DNA of 64,000 nucleotides. Source: Burkholderiaceae bacterium (GTDB taxonomy: Bacteria; Pseudomonadota; Gammaproteobacteria; Burkholderiales; Burkholderiaceae_D). The notes under the pieces are model-generated. The model was given only the letters and a program-made list of their open reading frames with translations. It did not search any database and was not told the DNA's origin. Both the position numbers and the translations under genes were made by a program. The stretch is from positions 1 through 64,000 of the forward strand of contig JAFANH010000006.1 of the NCBI GenBank assembly GCA_019232795.1, written 5' to 3'. This document shows positions 56,324-64,000 of the stretch, piece after piece (position 1 is the stretch's first letter; each line of letters begins with the position of its first letter).

Positions 56324-57013
56324 CTATTTCTCGGATAGCATGTAGCCTACACTACGCACGGTCTTGATCAAGTACTCTGCCTCTTTCAGGACTTTGCGCA
56401 GGCGCAGCACGTGCACGTCGACCGTGCGTTCTTCGATCACCACGTGATCGCCCCACACCTTGTCGAGCAATTGGCTGCGCGAAAACACGCGGTCCGGGTG
56501 GGCAAGGAAGAATTTTAACAGCTTGAATTCGGCGTGGCCGATGTCGATTTTCTGGTCCTTCAGGCTGACGTTGCAGCTCACCGGATCCAGTGTCACCTCG
56601 CCGGCCCGCATCATGCTTTGCGAATGGTCTGGCCGCTTGCGGCGCAACAATGCGTTGATTCGCGCTGTCAATTCGCGCGGTGAAAAAGGTTTGGTGATGT
56701 AATCGTCGGCGCCATTGTCGAGACCGGCGATCTTGTCTTCTTCCATGCTCTTTGCGGTCAGCATGATGACCGGCAATTCGTTGAAGTTGCGGTCGGCGCG
56801 GATACGCGACAGCAGGCGCAGACCGGTTTGATCCGGCAGCATCCAGTCGAGCAGGATCATATGCGGCAACCGGCGCTGGATGAAATCCCAGGCGTCGCCG
56901 GCATTGTTGACTGCGACCGGATTCCAGCCGGCTTCGCGCAAGGCGAAACTGACCAGTTCGACGATCGCCGGTTCGTCCTCGACGACCAGGATAGTTGTCT
57001 TGTCTGCGACCAT
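56324..57013 (-). CDS. phoB: Phosphate regulon response regulator PhoB
   Basis: The 229-residue PhoB has a receiver domain with Asp56 (MILLDWMLPD) and a winged-helix output domain (ERTVDVHVLRLRKVL, VRSVGYMLSEK). It binds Pho boxes, two of which lie in the pstS-ppk1 spacer of this window. It lies 34 bases before phoR and 5 bases after phoU. Confidence 0.97.
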   Translation of the reverse strand: MVADKTTILVVEDEPAIVELVSFALREAGWNPVAVNNAGDAWDFIQRRLPHMILLDWMLPDQTGLRLLSRIRADRNFNELPVIMLTAKSMEEDKIAGLDNGADDYITKPFSPRELTARINALLRRKRPDHSQSMMRAGEVTLDPVSCNVSLKDQKIDIGHAEFKLLKFFLAHPDRVFSRSQLLDKVWGDHVVIEERTVDVHVLRLRKVLKEAEYLIKTVRSVGYMLSEK

Positions 57014-57018
57014 AGGCT

Positions 57019-57735
57019 TTAGTTCTGGGCGTCCTGTTCAGCGCTCAATTTCGTACTGGCATAACCGGTGTGGCGGATATCCTTGCCTTCGACCACGTAC
57101 ACCACGTACTCGGCAATATTCTTGCAGTGGTCGCCGATCCGTTCGATCGCCTTGGCCACCCACATGGTGTCGAGCGCGGCAGAAATCGTGCGCGGATCTT
57201 CCATCATGAAGGTGATCAGTGTGCGCATGATGGAACGGAACTCGTGATCGACGATCTCGTCCTGCGCAATGATCTTGGTCGCCTGCGCCTCGTCGAGACG
57301 GGCGAACGCATCGAGCGCATCGTGCAGCATATAGCTGGCGCGGTTGGCGATCACGCGCACGGTTTCATAGTGATTGAGCGTGGCCACGCCGCGGCTCTGG
57401 ATATCCTTGGAGGCACGCGCGATCTTGGTGGCTTCGTCGCCGATGCGCTCGAGGTCGGTGATCAGCTTGGAGGTCGCCATGACGATGCGCAGATCGTTGG
57501 CAGCCGGTTGCCGGCGCACGATCAAATGGCTGCACGCCTCATCGAGAGTCACTTCGAGGCGGTTGACGTTCTCGTCGTTCTTGATGGTTGCATCGGCCTG
57601 CTCCACGTTGCCGGTACGAAAACAGGCGACTGCATCAGCAAACTGGCTTTCCACCATCCCGCCCATCAACAGGACGTTGGAACGTATCCCTTCCAGATCC
57701 TGGTCGTATTGCTTCGATGAGTGATCGCTAGGCAT
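57019..57735 (-). CDS. phoU: Phosphate-specific transport accessory protein PhoU
   Basis: PhoU links Pst transport activity to PhoR signalling and keeps the regulon off when phosphate is ample. The 238-residue protein has two three-helix-bundle repeats with the metal-binding E/D pattern (DLERIGDEATKIA and AIERIGDHCKNIAEYV). GGAG lies 7 bases before the ATG (MPSDHSSKQYD). Confidence 0.96.
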   Translation of the reverse strand: MPSDHSSKQYDQDLEGIRSNVLLMGGMVESQFADAVACFRTGNVEQADATIKNDENVNRLEVTLDEACSHLIVRRQPAANDLRIVMATSKLITDLERIGDEATKIARASKDIQSRGVATLNHYETVRVIANRASYMLHDALDAFARLDEAQATKIIAQDEIVDHEFRSIMRTLITFMMEDPRTISAALDTMWVAKAIERIGDHCKNIAEYVVYVVEGKDIRHTGYASTKLSAEQDAQN

Positions 57736-57795
57736 GGTCTTCTCCTTGAGGCTCGTTATCAGAGCGGCAGCTAACAAACGGCCGCGTTTTTATTT

Positions 57796-58581
57796 TTATC
57801 CAAAACGTCCGGTAATGTAATCCTGGGTTTCCTTGCGATCCGGATTCATGAAAATCTGGTCGGTCTCGCCGAACTCCACCAATTCACCAAGATACATATA
57901 GGCGGTGTAGTCGGAACAACGCGCGGCCTGTTGCATATTGTGGGTGACGATGGCAATCGTATAGTCGTCTTTCAGTTCGCTGATCAGTTCTTCGATCTTC
58001 GCCGTGGAGATAGGATCGAGCGCCGAAGTCGGTTCGTCGAGCAGCAAGACGTCGGGCTTGACGGCGACGCCACGTGCGATGCACAGACGCTGCTGCTGGC
58101 CGCCGGACAGGCTGAGACCGCTCTTGTTCAGCTTGTCCTTCACCTCGGTCCACAGGGCGGCCTTGTGCAGCGCCCATTCGACGCGCTCATCCATTTCGCC
58201 TTTCGGCAGGTTTTCATACAGTCGCACGCCGAAAGCGATGTTGTCGTACACCGACATCGGAAACGGCGTCGGCTTCTGGAACACCATGCCGACCTTGGCG
58301 CGCAGCATGTTGACGTCCTGGCCCGGCTCGAGGATGTTGCGGCCGTTATAGACGATGGAACCCTCGGCACGCTGCCCCGGATAGAGGTCGTACATACGGT
58401 TGAGCGTACGCAGCAGCGTCGATTTGCCGCAACCCGACGGGCCGATGAAAGCCGTGACTTTCTTGTCGTGGATCTTCAGGTTGATGTGCTTGAGGCCCTG
58501 GAAATTTCCATAATAAAAATTCAGATGGGAAATTTCGATCGTGATTTTCGGATCGGCTTTGGCAGGAGTGTTATTGGTCAT
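57796..58581 (-). CDS. pstB: Phosphate ABC transporter ATP-binding protein
   Basis: The 261-residue ATPase has Walker [10 protein letters not shown], signature [14 protein letters not shown] and Walker [13 protein letters not shown]. It energises high-affinity phosphate uptake with PstA, PstC and PstS. The ATG at 58581 begins [11 protein letters not shown]; the long frame upstream is a shadow of pstA. Confidence 0.97.
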   Translation of the reverse strand: MTNNTPAKADPKITIEISHLNFYYGNFQGLKHINLKIHDKKVTAFIGPSGCGKSTLLRTLNRMYDLYPGQRAEGSIVYNGRNILEPGQDVNMLRAKVGMVFQKPTPFPMSVYDNIAFGVRLYENLPKGEMDERVEWALHKAALWTEVKDKLNKSGLSLSGGQQQRLCIARGVAVKPDVLLLDEPTSALDPISTAKIEELISELKDDYTIAIVTHNMQQAARCSDYTAYMYLGELVEFGETDQIFMNPDRKETQDYITGRFG

Positions 58582-58598
58582 GGTGTCGATTGCGAAAA

Positions 58599-59525
58599 TT
58601 ATGCATGGGCTTTTTCGGAAGATGCCATGCGCGACAGAATATTCAAACCCAGCACGCTGAAGGTAATCAGCAGCGAGGCACCCCAACCGATGGTGATCCA
58701 ATTGTCGTCGGCACTCATCGTAAATTGATTGATGACCAAGGGCAGGTTGGCCATGGGTCCATTCATGTCCTTGCTGAAGAACTGGTTGCCGAAGGCGGTG
58801 AACAGCAGCGGCGCAGTCTCGCCGGAAATGCGCGCCACAGCCAGCAATACGCCGGTCAGCACACCTGCCTTGACCGCGCGCAGGCGCACCATCAGGGCAA
58901 CTTTCCAGCGCGGCGCACCGAGGGCAAAGGCGGCTTCGCGCAGGTTGATCGGCACCAGGTTCAACATATTGTCGGTGGCGCGCACCACGACCGGAATCGC
59001 GATCAGCGAAATCGCCACGCTGCCGGCCCAGCCGGAGAAGTGGTGCACGTTGGCGACATAGATCGCGTACACGAACAAGCCGACCACGATGGACGGCGCC
59101 GACAGCATGATGTCGGTCACGAAACGCGTCACCTGCGCAAAACGGCTGACCTCGCCGTATTCGGACAGATAGATGCCGGCCAGAATGCCGATCGGCGTGC
59201 TGATCAGCGTGCCGACACCGACGATCATGAGACTGCCGAAAATGGCGTTTTTCAAGCCGCCGCCGGTGCTGCCCGGCGCAGGCGTAGTTTCGGTAAACAT
59301 CGCCAGGTTGACCGCACTGAAGCCCTTGTACAGCAGCGTCGCCAGGATCCAGGCAAGGAAACCGAGGCCGACTGCCATCGCCAGAAAGGACAAGGCCATG
59401 CCGAAGCGGTGTGACCACAGACGGCGGCGATAAACACGGTTAAGCGCGGGATCAGGTGCGAATTTAGGCGCAGGATTCATGGCGGAATGAGCCACGGGAG
59501 TATCAACGGAATTGACGGTGTTCAC
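58599..59525 (-). CDS. pstA: Phosphate ABC transporter permease PstA
   Basis: This 308-residue inner-membrane permease has about six spans and the EAA-loop region ([15 protein letters not shown]). The start is GTG and overlaps the pstC stop by 4 bases (GTGA), indicating coupled translation. Confidence 0.95.
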   Translation of the reverse strand: MNTVNSVDTPVAHSAMNPAPKFAPDPALNRVYRRRLWSHRFGMALSFLAMAVGLGFLAWILATLLYKGFSAVNLAMFTETTPAPGSTGGGLKNAIFGSLMIVGVGTLISTPIGILAGIYLSEYGEVSRFAQVTRFVTDIMLSAPSIVVGLFVYAIYVANVHHFSGWAGSVAISLIAIPVVVRATDNMLNLVPINLREAAFALGAPRWKVALMVRLRAVKAGVLTGVLLAVARISGETAPLLFTAFGNQFFSKDMNGPMANLPLVINQFTMSADDNWITIGWGASLLITFSVLGLNILSRMASSEKAHA

Positions 59526-60544
59526 GACTTGACTCCCTCGCGGCGCGCCATGCCGGCCAGCATCAGCTTGGCGCCGGTCAAGACGATGAAAGTTAGGATG
59601 AACAGGATCAGACCGAGCGCCAGCAGCGAGGAGACGTGCAGTTCCGTATCCGCTTCGGCAAATTCATTGGCCAGCGTCGACGCGATGCTGTTTCCGGCCG
59701 CGAACAGCGACCACGACAATTTGTTCGCATTGCCGATCACGAAGGTGACCGCCATGGTTTCGCCGAGCGCGCGGCCGAAGCCGAGCATGACGCCGCCAAC
59801 CACACCTACCTTGGTATAGGGCAAAACAATTTTTCGTACCACTTCCCACTTGGTGCAGCCGAGCCCATAGGCCGATTCCTTCAGCACCGGCGGTACGATT
59901 TCAAAGACGTCGCGCATCACCGAGGCGATGAAGGGAATGATCATGACCGCCAGCACAAAGCCGGCCGTCAGCACGCCTATGCCCATCATGGGCCCGCTGA
60001 ACAGCGCGCCGACGAAAGGCAGCTTGCCGAGGGTATGCGCGAGCAAGGGCTGCACGTAATCGGCGCAGAAGGGCGCAAACACGAACAGGCCCCACATGCC
60101 GTAAATGATGCTGGGAATACCGGCCAGCAGCTCGACGGCAGTTCCCAAGGGCCGGCGCAGCCAGGCCGGGCAGATTTCCGTGAGGAAGACGGCGATGCCG
60201 AAACTGATCGGGAAGGCAATCGCCAGCGCGATCGACGAGGTGACGACGGTGCCGACGATGGCGATCATGGCGCCGTACTGGTCGTTGACCGGGTCCCATT
60301 CGATACGGGTAATAAAACCCGGGCCGAATGCCTTCAAGGCTGGCCAGGCGCCCAATGCCAGCGAGACGATGATGCCGAGCAGCACCAGCAGCACCGTGGC
60401 GGCGAACAGCAACGTGAGTTTATGAAAGAGGAAATCCTGCATGCGCTGGCCGCGCATGGTGCGCAGCAATGCCTGGTGCTCGGCAGCTTGGCTCTGCATC
60501 GCATCCTCCCCGCTCACGGCTATCGACGACATGTTTGCGCTCAT
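59522..60544 (-). CDS. pstC: Phosphate ABC transporter permease PstC
   Basis: This 340-residue permease has about six spans and the family segments [17 protein letters not shown] and [15 protein letters not shown] (EAA loop). GGAGG lies 6 bases before the ATG at 60544, which decides the start among several in-frame ATGs. Confidence 0.95.
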   Translation of the reverse strand: MSANMSSIAVSGEDAMQSQAAEHQALLRTMRGQRMQDFLFHKLTLLFAATVLLVLLGIIVSLALGAWPALKAFGPGFITRIEWDPVNDQYGAMIAIVGTVVTSSIALAIAFPISFGIAVFLTEICPAWLRRPLGTAVELLAGIPSIIYGMWGLFVFAPFCADYVQPLLAHTLGKLPFVGALFSGPMMGIGVLTAGFVLAVMIIPFIASVMRDVFEIVPPVLKESAYGLGCTKWEVVRKIVLPYTKVGVVGGVMLGFGRALGETMAVTFVIGNANKLSWSLFAAGNSIASTLANEFAEADTELHVSSLLALGLILFILTFIVLTGAKLMLAGMARREGVKS

Positions 60545-60575
60545 AAGCGCCCTCCAGAAACAACTTGCGGGCCGC

Positions 60576-60609
60576 CCGGTGTACCATGCTTTCATGCATG
60601 GCACACCGG
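60576..60609 (-). terminator. Hairpin between pstS and pstC
   Basis: CCGGTGT (60576-60582) and ACACCGG (60603-60609) pair around an inner CCATGC/GCATGG stem. There is no U-tract. Such hairpins often stabilise the pstS message and lower expression of the downstream permease genes. Confidence 0.65.
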
Positions 60610-60664
60610 GGCGACCCGGCTTGTCAACTACATTATTACATTCTTGTCTGCGACAGCTTGCAGA

Positions 60665-61705
60665 TTACCAGACTGCCTTGCCGGCGCCATCCTTGATGGA
60701 GTCTTTCCAGGCTTCGTGGATCATCTTGGTCACGGAGTCCGGCAGGGGCACGTAGTCGAGTTCGAGCGCCATGGCGTTGCCGTTCTTGTAGGCCCAGTCA
60801 AAGAAGTGCAGCACTTCACGGGCATTGGCCGCATTGGCTTCAACCTTGTGCATCAGGATGAAGGTTGCGCCGGTGATCGGCCAGCTGGCCTTGCCGGGTT
60901 GATCGGTCAGCACGACGCCAAAGCCCGGGGTTTTGGACCATTCGGCGCCCGCAGCAGCCGCCTTGAAGCTGTTTTCCGTCGGCTCGACGAATTGGCCGTC
61001 GTGGTTCTTCAACTGCGCGTAGACGTTCTTGTTCTTCTTTGCATAGGCGTATTCGACATAGCCGATCGAGCCCTTGATGCGGGTCACGTTGGCGTCCACG
61101 CCTTCGTTACCCTTGCCGCCCACGCCCACCGGCCACTTGACCGCGGTGCCGGCGCCGACCGTGCTCTTGAATTCGGCGTTCGACTTCGACAGGTAATCGG
61201 TAAACAGGAAGGAAGTACCGGAACCGTCGGCACGGTGCACGACGGTAATGTCGTCAGCCGGCAGCTTCACGCCAGGATTGAGCGCGGTGATTGCAGCATC
61301 ATTCCACTTGGTGATCTTGCCCAGATAGATGTGGGCCAGGACTTCACCTGTCAGCTTCAGCTGGCCGGCGGCCACGCCGTCGATATTGAAGATGGGCACA
61401 ACGCCGCCGATCACGGTCGGGAACTGTACCAGACCTTCGGTATTCAATTCATCGCCGCCCAGCGGCATGTCGGAAGCACCGAAATCGACCGTCTTGGCCT
61501 TGATTTGCTTGATGCCGCCGCCCGAACCGATCGCCTGGTAATTCAGGCCATTGCCGGTCGCGGCTTTGTAGGATTCCGCCCACTTGGAGTAAATCGGTGC
61601 TGGAAAGGTCGCGCCGGCGCCGGTCATGTCGGTCGCCATTGCCGAAGTGGCCGCGACGGCGCCCACAGCCAATACAACGGCACGTAGTAGTTGATTCAGT
61701 TGCAT
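60665..61705 (-). CDS. pstS: Phosphate-binding periplasmic protein PstS
   Basis: This 346-residue solute-binding protein has a signal peptide cut near AMA-T (residue 24) and phosphate-contact segments GAGATFPAPIYSKW, GSGGGIKQI, DFGASDMPL and RADGSGTSFLFTDYL. It delivers phosphate to PstCA. AGGAGCG precedes the ATG. A Pho box lies 124-141 bases upstream of the start. Confidence 0.97.
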   Translation of the reverse strand: MQLNQLLRAVVLAVGAVAATSAMATDMTGAGATFPAPIYSKWAESYKAATGNGLNYQAIGSGGGIKQIKAKTVDFGASDMPLGGDELNTEGLVQFPTVIGGVVPIFNIDGVAAGQLKLTGEVLAHIYLGKITKWNDAAITALNPGVKLPADDITVVHRADGSGTSFLFTDYLSKSNAEFKSTVGAGTAVKWPVGVGGKGNEGVDANVTRIKGSIGYVEYAYAKKNKNVYAQLKNHDGQFVEPTENSFKAAAAGAEWSKTPGFGVVLTDQPGKASWPITGATFILMHKVEANAANAREVLHFFDWAYKNGNAMALELDYVPLPDSVTKMIHEAWKDSIKDGAGKAVW

Positions 61706-61812
61706 AATCGCTCCTATCCCGGTGAGTTTGTGTATACAGATTGCCCGCATTACTGCGTTTGGCGGCTTCCCTGCGGAAGCCCATAAAAAATGGCCAAATT
61801 TGAACTGTGCGC

Positions 61813-61846
61813 ACTGTATCCGATATTTATGACAGCTTTATGACAG
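61813..61846 (-). promoter_or_regulatory. Pho box and -10 of the pst operon
   Basis: On the minus strand CTGTCATAAAGCTGTCAT (61846-61829) is two 7-bp repeats 11 bp apart, a near-consensus PhoB site. TACAGT follows 10 bases later (61813-61818) as the -10. This is the standard layout of a PhoB-activated promoter. Confidence 0.85.
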
Positions 61847-61857
61847 TCTCGCGCCCC

Positions 61858-61891
61858 ATGTCACACACTTGTCACAATCCGCCATTACACT
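61858..61891 (+). promoter_or_regulatory. Second Pho box, oriented to ppk1
   Basis: On the plus strand TGTCACACACTTGTCACA (61859-61876) has two repeats 11 bp apart. TACACT follows after 9 bases (61886-61891) as a possible -10. Another hexamer, GATAAT at 61909-61914, lies closer to the ppk1 start. Confidence 0.6.
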
Positions 61892-61923
61892 CAAAATAGC
61901 CTTGTTGGGATAATTATTTTCAG

Positions 61924-64000
61924 ATGAATAAAAAGAACCAAGACCAAGTAGAGGCTGTTCCCGCTCCCTCCAAAAGCAGTGTGTATTTAAATCGCGAGTT
62001 GTCACAACTGGCGTTCAACTTGCGCGTTTTAAGCCAGGCAGAAGACAAGTCCGTCCCTTTGCTTGAGCGCTTGCGCTATCTTTGCATTGTCAGCAACAAC
62101 CTCGACGAGTTTTTCGAAGTGCGCATCGCCAGCCTCCTGGCTCAGGGCCAGGTCGACGGCGAAAACGGCTCGAACCCGGCCATGCTCGCGGCACTCGAGC
62201 ATACCAGTGTCGAATGCCATAGAATTGTCGAAAGGCAATATTCGATACTGAATCATGAAGTCCTGCCCCAGCTTTCCCGGGAAGGCATTCATCTTGTCAG
62301 ACACACCGACCGCAATGCTGAGCAGCGAGCCTGGGTCAAGGAATATTTCCACCGCGAAGTCAAACCCTTGCTGACGCCGATCGGCCTCGATCCCGCCCAC
62401 CCGTTTCCGCAAGTCGTCAACAAGAGCCTGAATTTCATCGTCGAGCTGTCGGGCAAGGACGCGTTCGGCCGCGGCACGGCGATCGCCATCGTCAAGGCGC
62501 CGCGCGTCTTGCCGCGCGTAATCCAATTGCCGCCGGAGCTGTCCAAAGACGGTCTGAGCTTTTGCCTGCTGTCGTCGGTGATCCACTCTCACATTGAAGA
62601 TTTGTTTACCGGACGCGAAGTGCTCGCCTATTCGCAGTTCCGGGTCACGCGCAACAGCGACCTGTGGGTCGATGAAGAGGAAGTCAAAAACTTGCGCCAG
62701 GCACTGCAAAGCGAATTGCAGAGCCGCCAGTTCGGCATGGCCGTGCGCCTCGAGGTAGCGAAAAACTGCCCGCCGCACCTGGCCAGCTTCCTGCTGCAGC
62801 AATTCCCGGTCGGCGAAGCCAGCCTGTATGCAGTGGACGGACCGGTCAATATGGTGCGCCTGTCGCAGTTGATCGACCATGTCGGCCACCCCGGCCTGCG
62901 CTTCCCCTCCTTCACGCCGAATATGCCGCCCAAGCTCATGGGCGGCGACCTGTTCGCGCTGCTCAGGAAGCAGGACATCCTGCTGCACCACCCTTTCCAA
63001 TCCTTCCAGCCGGTAGTCGAATTTGTGCGCAGCGCCGCCTACGACCCGGACGTGGTGGCCATCAAGCAGACCATCTACCGCACCGGCATGAATTCGGACC
63101 TGATGGAATCACTGATCACGGCGGCGCAGCGCGGCAAGGAAGTCACGGTGATCGTCGAGCTGATGGCGCGCTTCGACGAGGAAGCCAACATCAACTGGGC
63201 CGACCGTCTCGAGCGCGTCGGCGCCCAGGTCGTCTATGGTGTGGTCGGCCTCAAGACGCACGCGAAGATGTCTTTCATCATCCGCCGCGAGCAGGGCGAG
63301 CTGCGCTACTACGCGCACCTGGGAACCGGCAATTACCACCCGACCACGACCAAGCATTACACCGATTTCGGCCTGCTGACGGCCAACCCGGCCCTGGCCA
63401 ACGAAGTCAACGAAGTATTCATCCATCTGACCAGTCTGACCAAGCCGCAAAAGCTGCACTACCTGTGGCTGGCTCCTTTCACGCTGCAAAAAGAATTCAT
63501 CCGTGCCATCCGCAATGAAGCGCGCATCGCGCGCGAAGGCCGGCCCGGCGTCATCATCGCGAAGATGAACGCGCTGCTCGACGAATCGGTGATCCGCGCC
63601 CTGTACGCGGCATCGGCCGACGGCGTCAAGATAGATTTGATCGTGCGCGGCGCCTGCGCGCTGCGTCCGGGCGTGCCGGGCCTGTCGGAAAACATTCGCG
63701 TGCGCTCCATCATCGGACGCTTCCTCGAACATAGCCGCATTTTCTATTTCCGCAACGACCTGGCGCACGACGTCTATCTCGGCAGTGCCGACTGGATGAA
63801 CCGCAACCTGTTCCGCCGCGTGGAAATCGCCTTCCCCATATTGGACAAGTCCTTGAAGAAGCGCGTGATCAGCGAGGGCTTGAACCCCTACCTGAAGGAC
63901 AACATCAATTCCTGGGAGCTCGACTCGGACGGCAACTACCAGCGCCGCAAACCGCGCGCTCGCCAGGCGAAATTCGGCGCGCAGCAATACCTGATGCAAT
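61924..64000 (+). CDS. ppk1: Polyphosphate kinase 1 (3' end outside window)
   Basis: PPK1 makes inorganic polyphosphate from ATP. The visible 692 residues cover the N-terminal domain (YLNRELSQLAFNLRVLSQA), the head domain and both phospholipase-D-like C-terminal domains, including the catalytic His in VGLKTHAKMSF and the LGTGNYHPTTTKHYTDFGLLT segment (as GTGNYHP). The C-terminal basic tail has begun (RRKPRARQAK), so little of the gene is missing. It is divergent from pstS and shares its PhoB-box spacer. Confidence 0.96.
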   Translation, partial: MNKKNQDQVEAVPAPSKSSVYLNRELSQLAFNLRVLSQAEDKSVPLLERLRYLCIVSNNLDEFFEVRIASLLAQGQVDGENGSNPAMLAALEHTSVECHRIVERQYSILNHEVLPQLSREGIHLVRHTDRNAEQRAWVKEYFHREVKPLLTPIGLDPAHPFPQVVNKSLNFIVELSGKDAFGRGTAIAIVKAPRVLPRVIQLPPELSKDGLSFCLLSSVIHSHIEDLFTGREVLAYSQFRVTRNSDLWVDEEEVKNLRQALQSELQSRQFGMAVRLEVAKNCPPHLASFLLQQFPVGEASLYAVDGPVNMVRLSQLIDHVGHPGLRFPSFTPNMPPKLMGGDLFALLRKQDILLHHPFQSFQPVVEFVRSAAYDPDVVAIKQTIYRTGMNSDLMESLITAAQRGKEVTVIVELMARFDEEANINWADRLERVGAQVVYGVVGLKTHAKMSFIIRREQGELRYYAHLGTGNYHPTTTKHYTDFGLLTANPALANEVNEVFIHLTSLTKPQKLHYLWLAPFTLQKEFIRAIRNEARIAREGRPGVIIAKMNALLDESVIRALYAASADGVKIDLIVRGACALRPGVPGLSENIRVRSIIGRFLEHSRIFYFRNDLAHDVYLGSADWMNRNLFRRVEIAFPILDKSLKKRVISEGLNPYLKDNINSWELDSDGNYQRRKPRARQAKFGAQQYLMQ

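Noticed and set aside
59636-61687. Open frame of 683 codons opposite pstC and pstS
   Set aside because: Antisense shadow of two verified genes, and it crosses their intergenic hairpin.

Overview
The window reads as a chromosomal segment of a betaproteobacterium of the order Burkholderiales, most likely Oxalobacteraceae. The basis is gene content and order: carAB-greA-DUF4149, yhbY/rlmE-ftsH-folP-glmM, pstSCAB-phoU-phoB-phoR divergent from ppk1, minCDE, a kynBUA operon and an aerobic CoA-dependent anthranilate operon. Genus was not determined. Nearly every gene is intact. The exceptions are one broken MFS gene (17148-17794) and two genes cut by the window edges (the MFS transporter at base 1 and ppk1 at base 64000).

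1-7.7 kb: a nutrient-uptake island with an SLC45/GPH-type MFS transporter, a DUF6445 2OG-Fe(II)-oxygenase-like protein, a PEGA-like lipoprotein, a flavin-dependent tryptophan-halogenase-family enzyme and a large TonB-dependent receptor. This combination is familiar from glycan/glucoside utilisation loci of Caulobacter and Xanthomonas type. 8.1-10.9 kb: kynB-kynU-kynA, the kynurenine route from tryptophan to anthranilate. 11.0-12.9 kb: an M14-type peptidase and an alpha/beta hydrolase. 13.0-15.0 kb: minCDE. 15.0-17.8 kb: CNBD protein, AI-2E-family permease, a tiny membrane protein, and the MFS relic.

18-23.7 kb: cold-shock protein and a second IF-1 with a repeat-rich spacer, tRNA-Val(CAC), dnaQ, rnhA, a SAM methyltransferase sharing overlapping start codons with gloB, and mltD. 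23.8-30.9 kb: a six-gene operon for 2-aminobenzoyl-CoA (anthranilate-CoA) catabolism: CoA ligase, monooxygenase/reductase fusion, MarR, enoyl-CoA hydratase, acyl-CoA dehydrogenase and a Rid protein. Together with kynBUA it could carry tryptophan through anthranilate into the CoA-epoxidation branch. 31-38 kb: YdjM-like protein, TPR-sulfotransferase, OPT transporter, an unknown small protein and a CPD photolyase. 38.2-50.2 kb: tRNA-Pro(TGG), an orphan PhoB-like regulator, glmM-folP-ftsH, rlmE/yhbY, DUF4149, greA, carBA.

50.4-64 kb: GlcG-like protein, a lone receiver domain, NlpC/P60 peptidase, diguanylate cyclase, patatin lipoprotein, then the phosphate regulon (phoR, phoB, phoU, pstBACS), which faces ppk1 across a spacer with two oppositely oriented Pho boxes. 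The least explained features are non-coding: a 61-bp near-perfect palindrome at 23681-23741, a 154-bp nested inverted-repeat element at 54775-54928, paired hairpin repeats between the cold-shock gene and infA, and dispersed palindromes at 10914-10998 and 15039-15146. No CRISPR array, prophage, complete insertion sequence or rRNA was seen.
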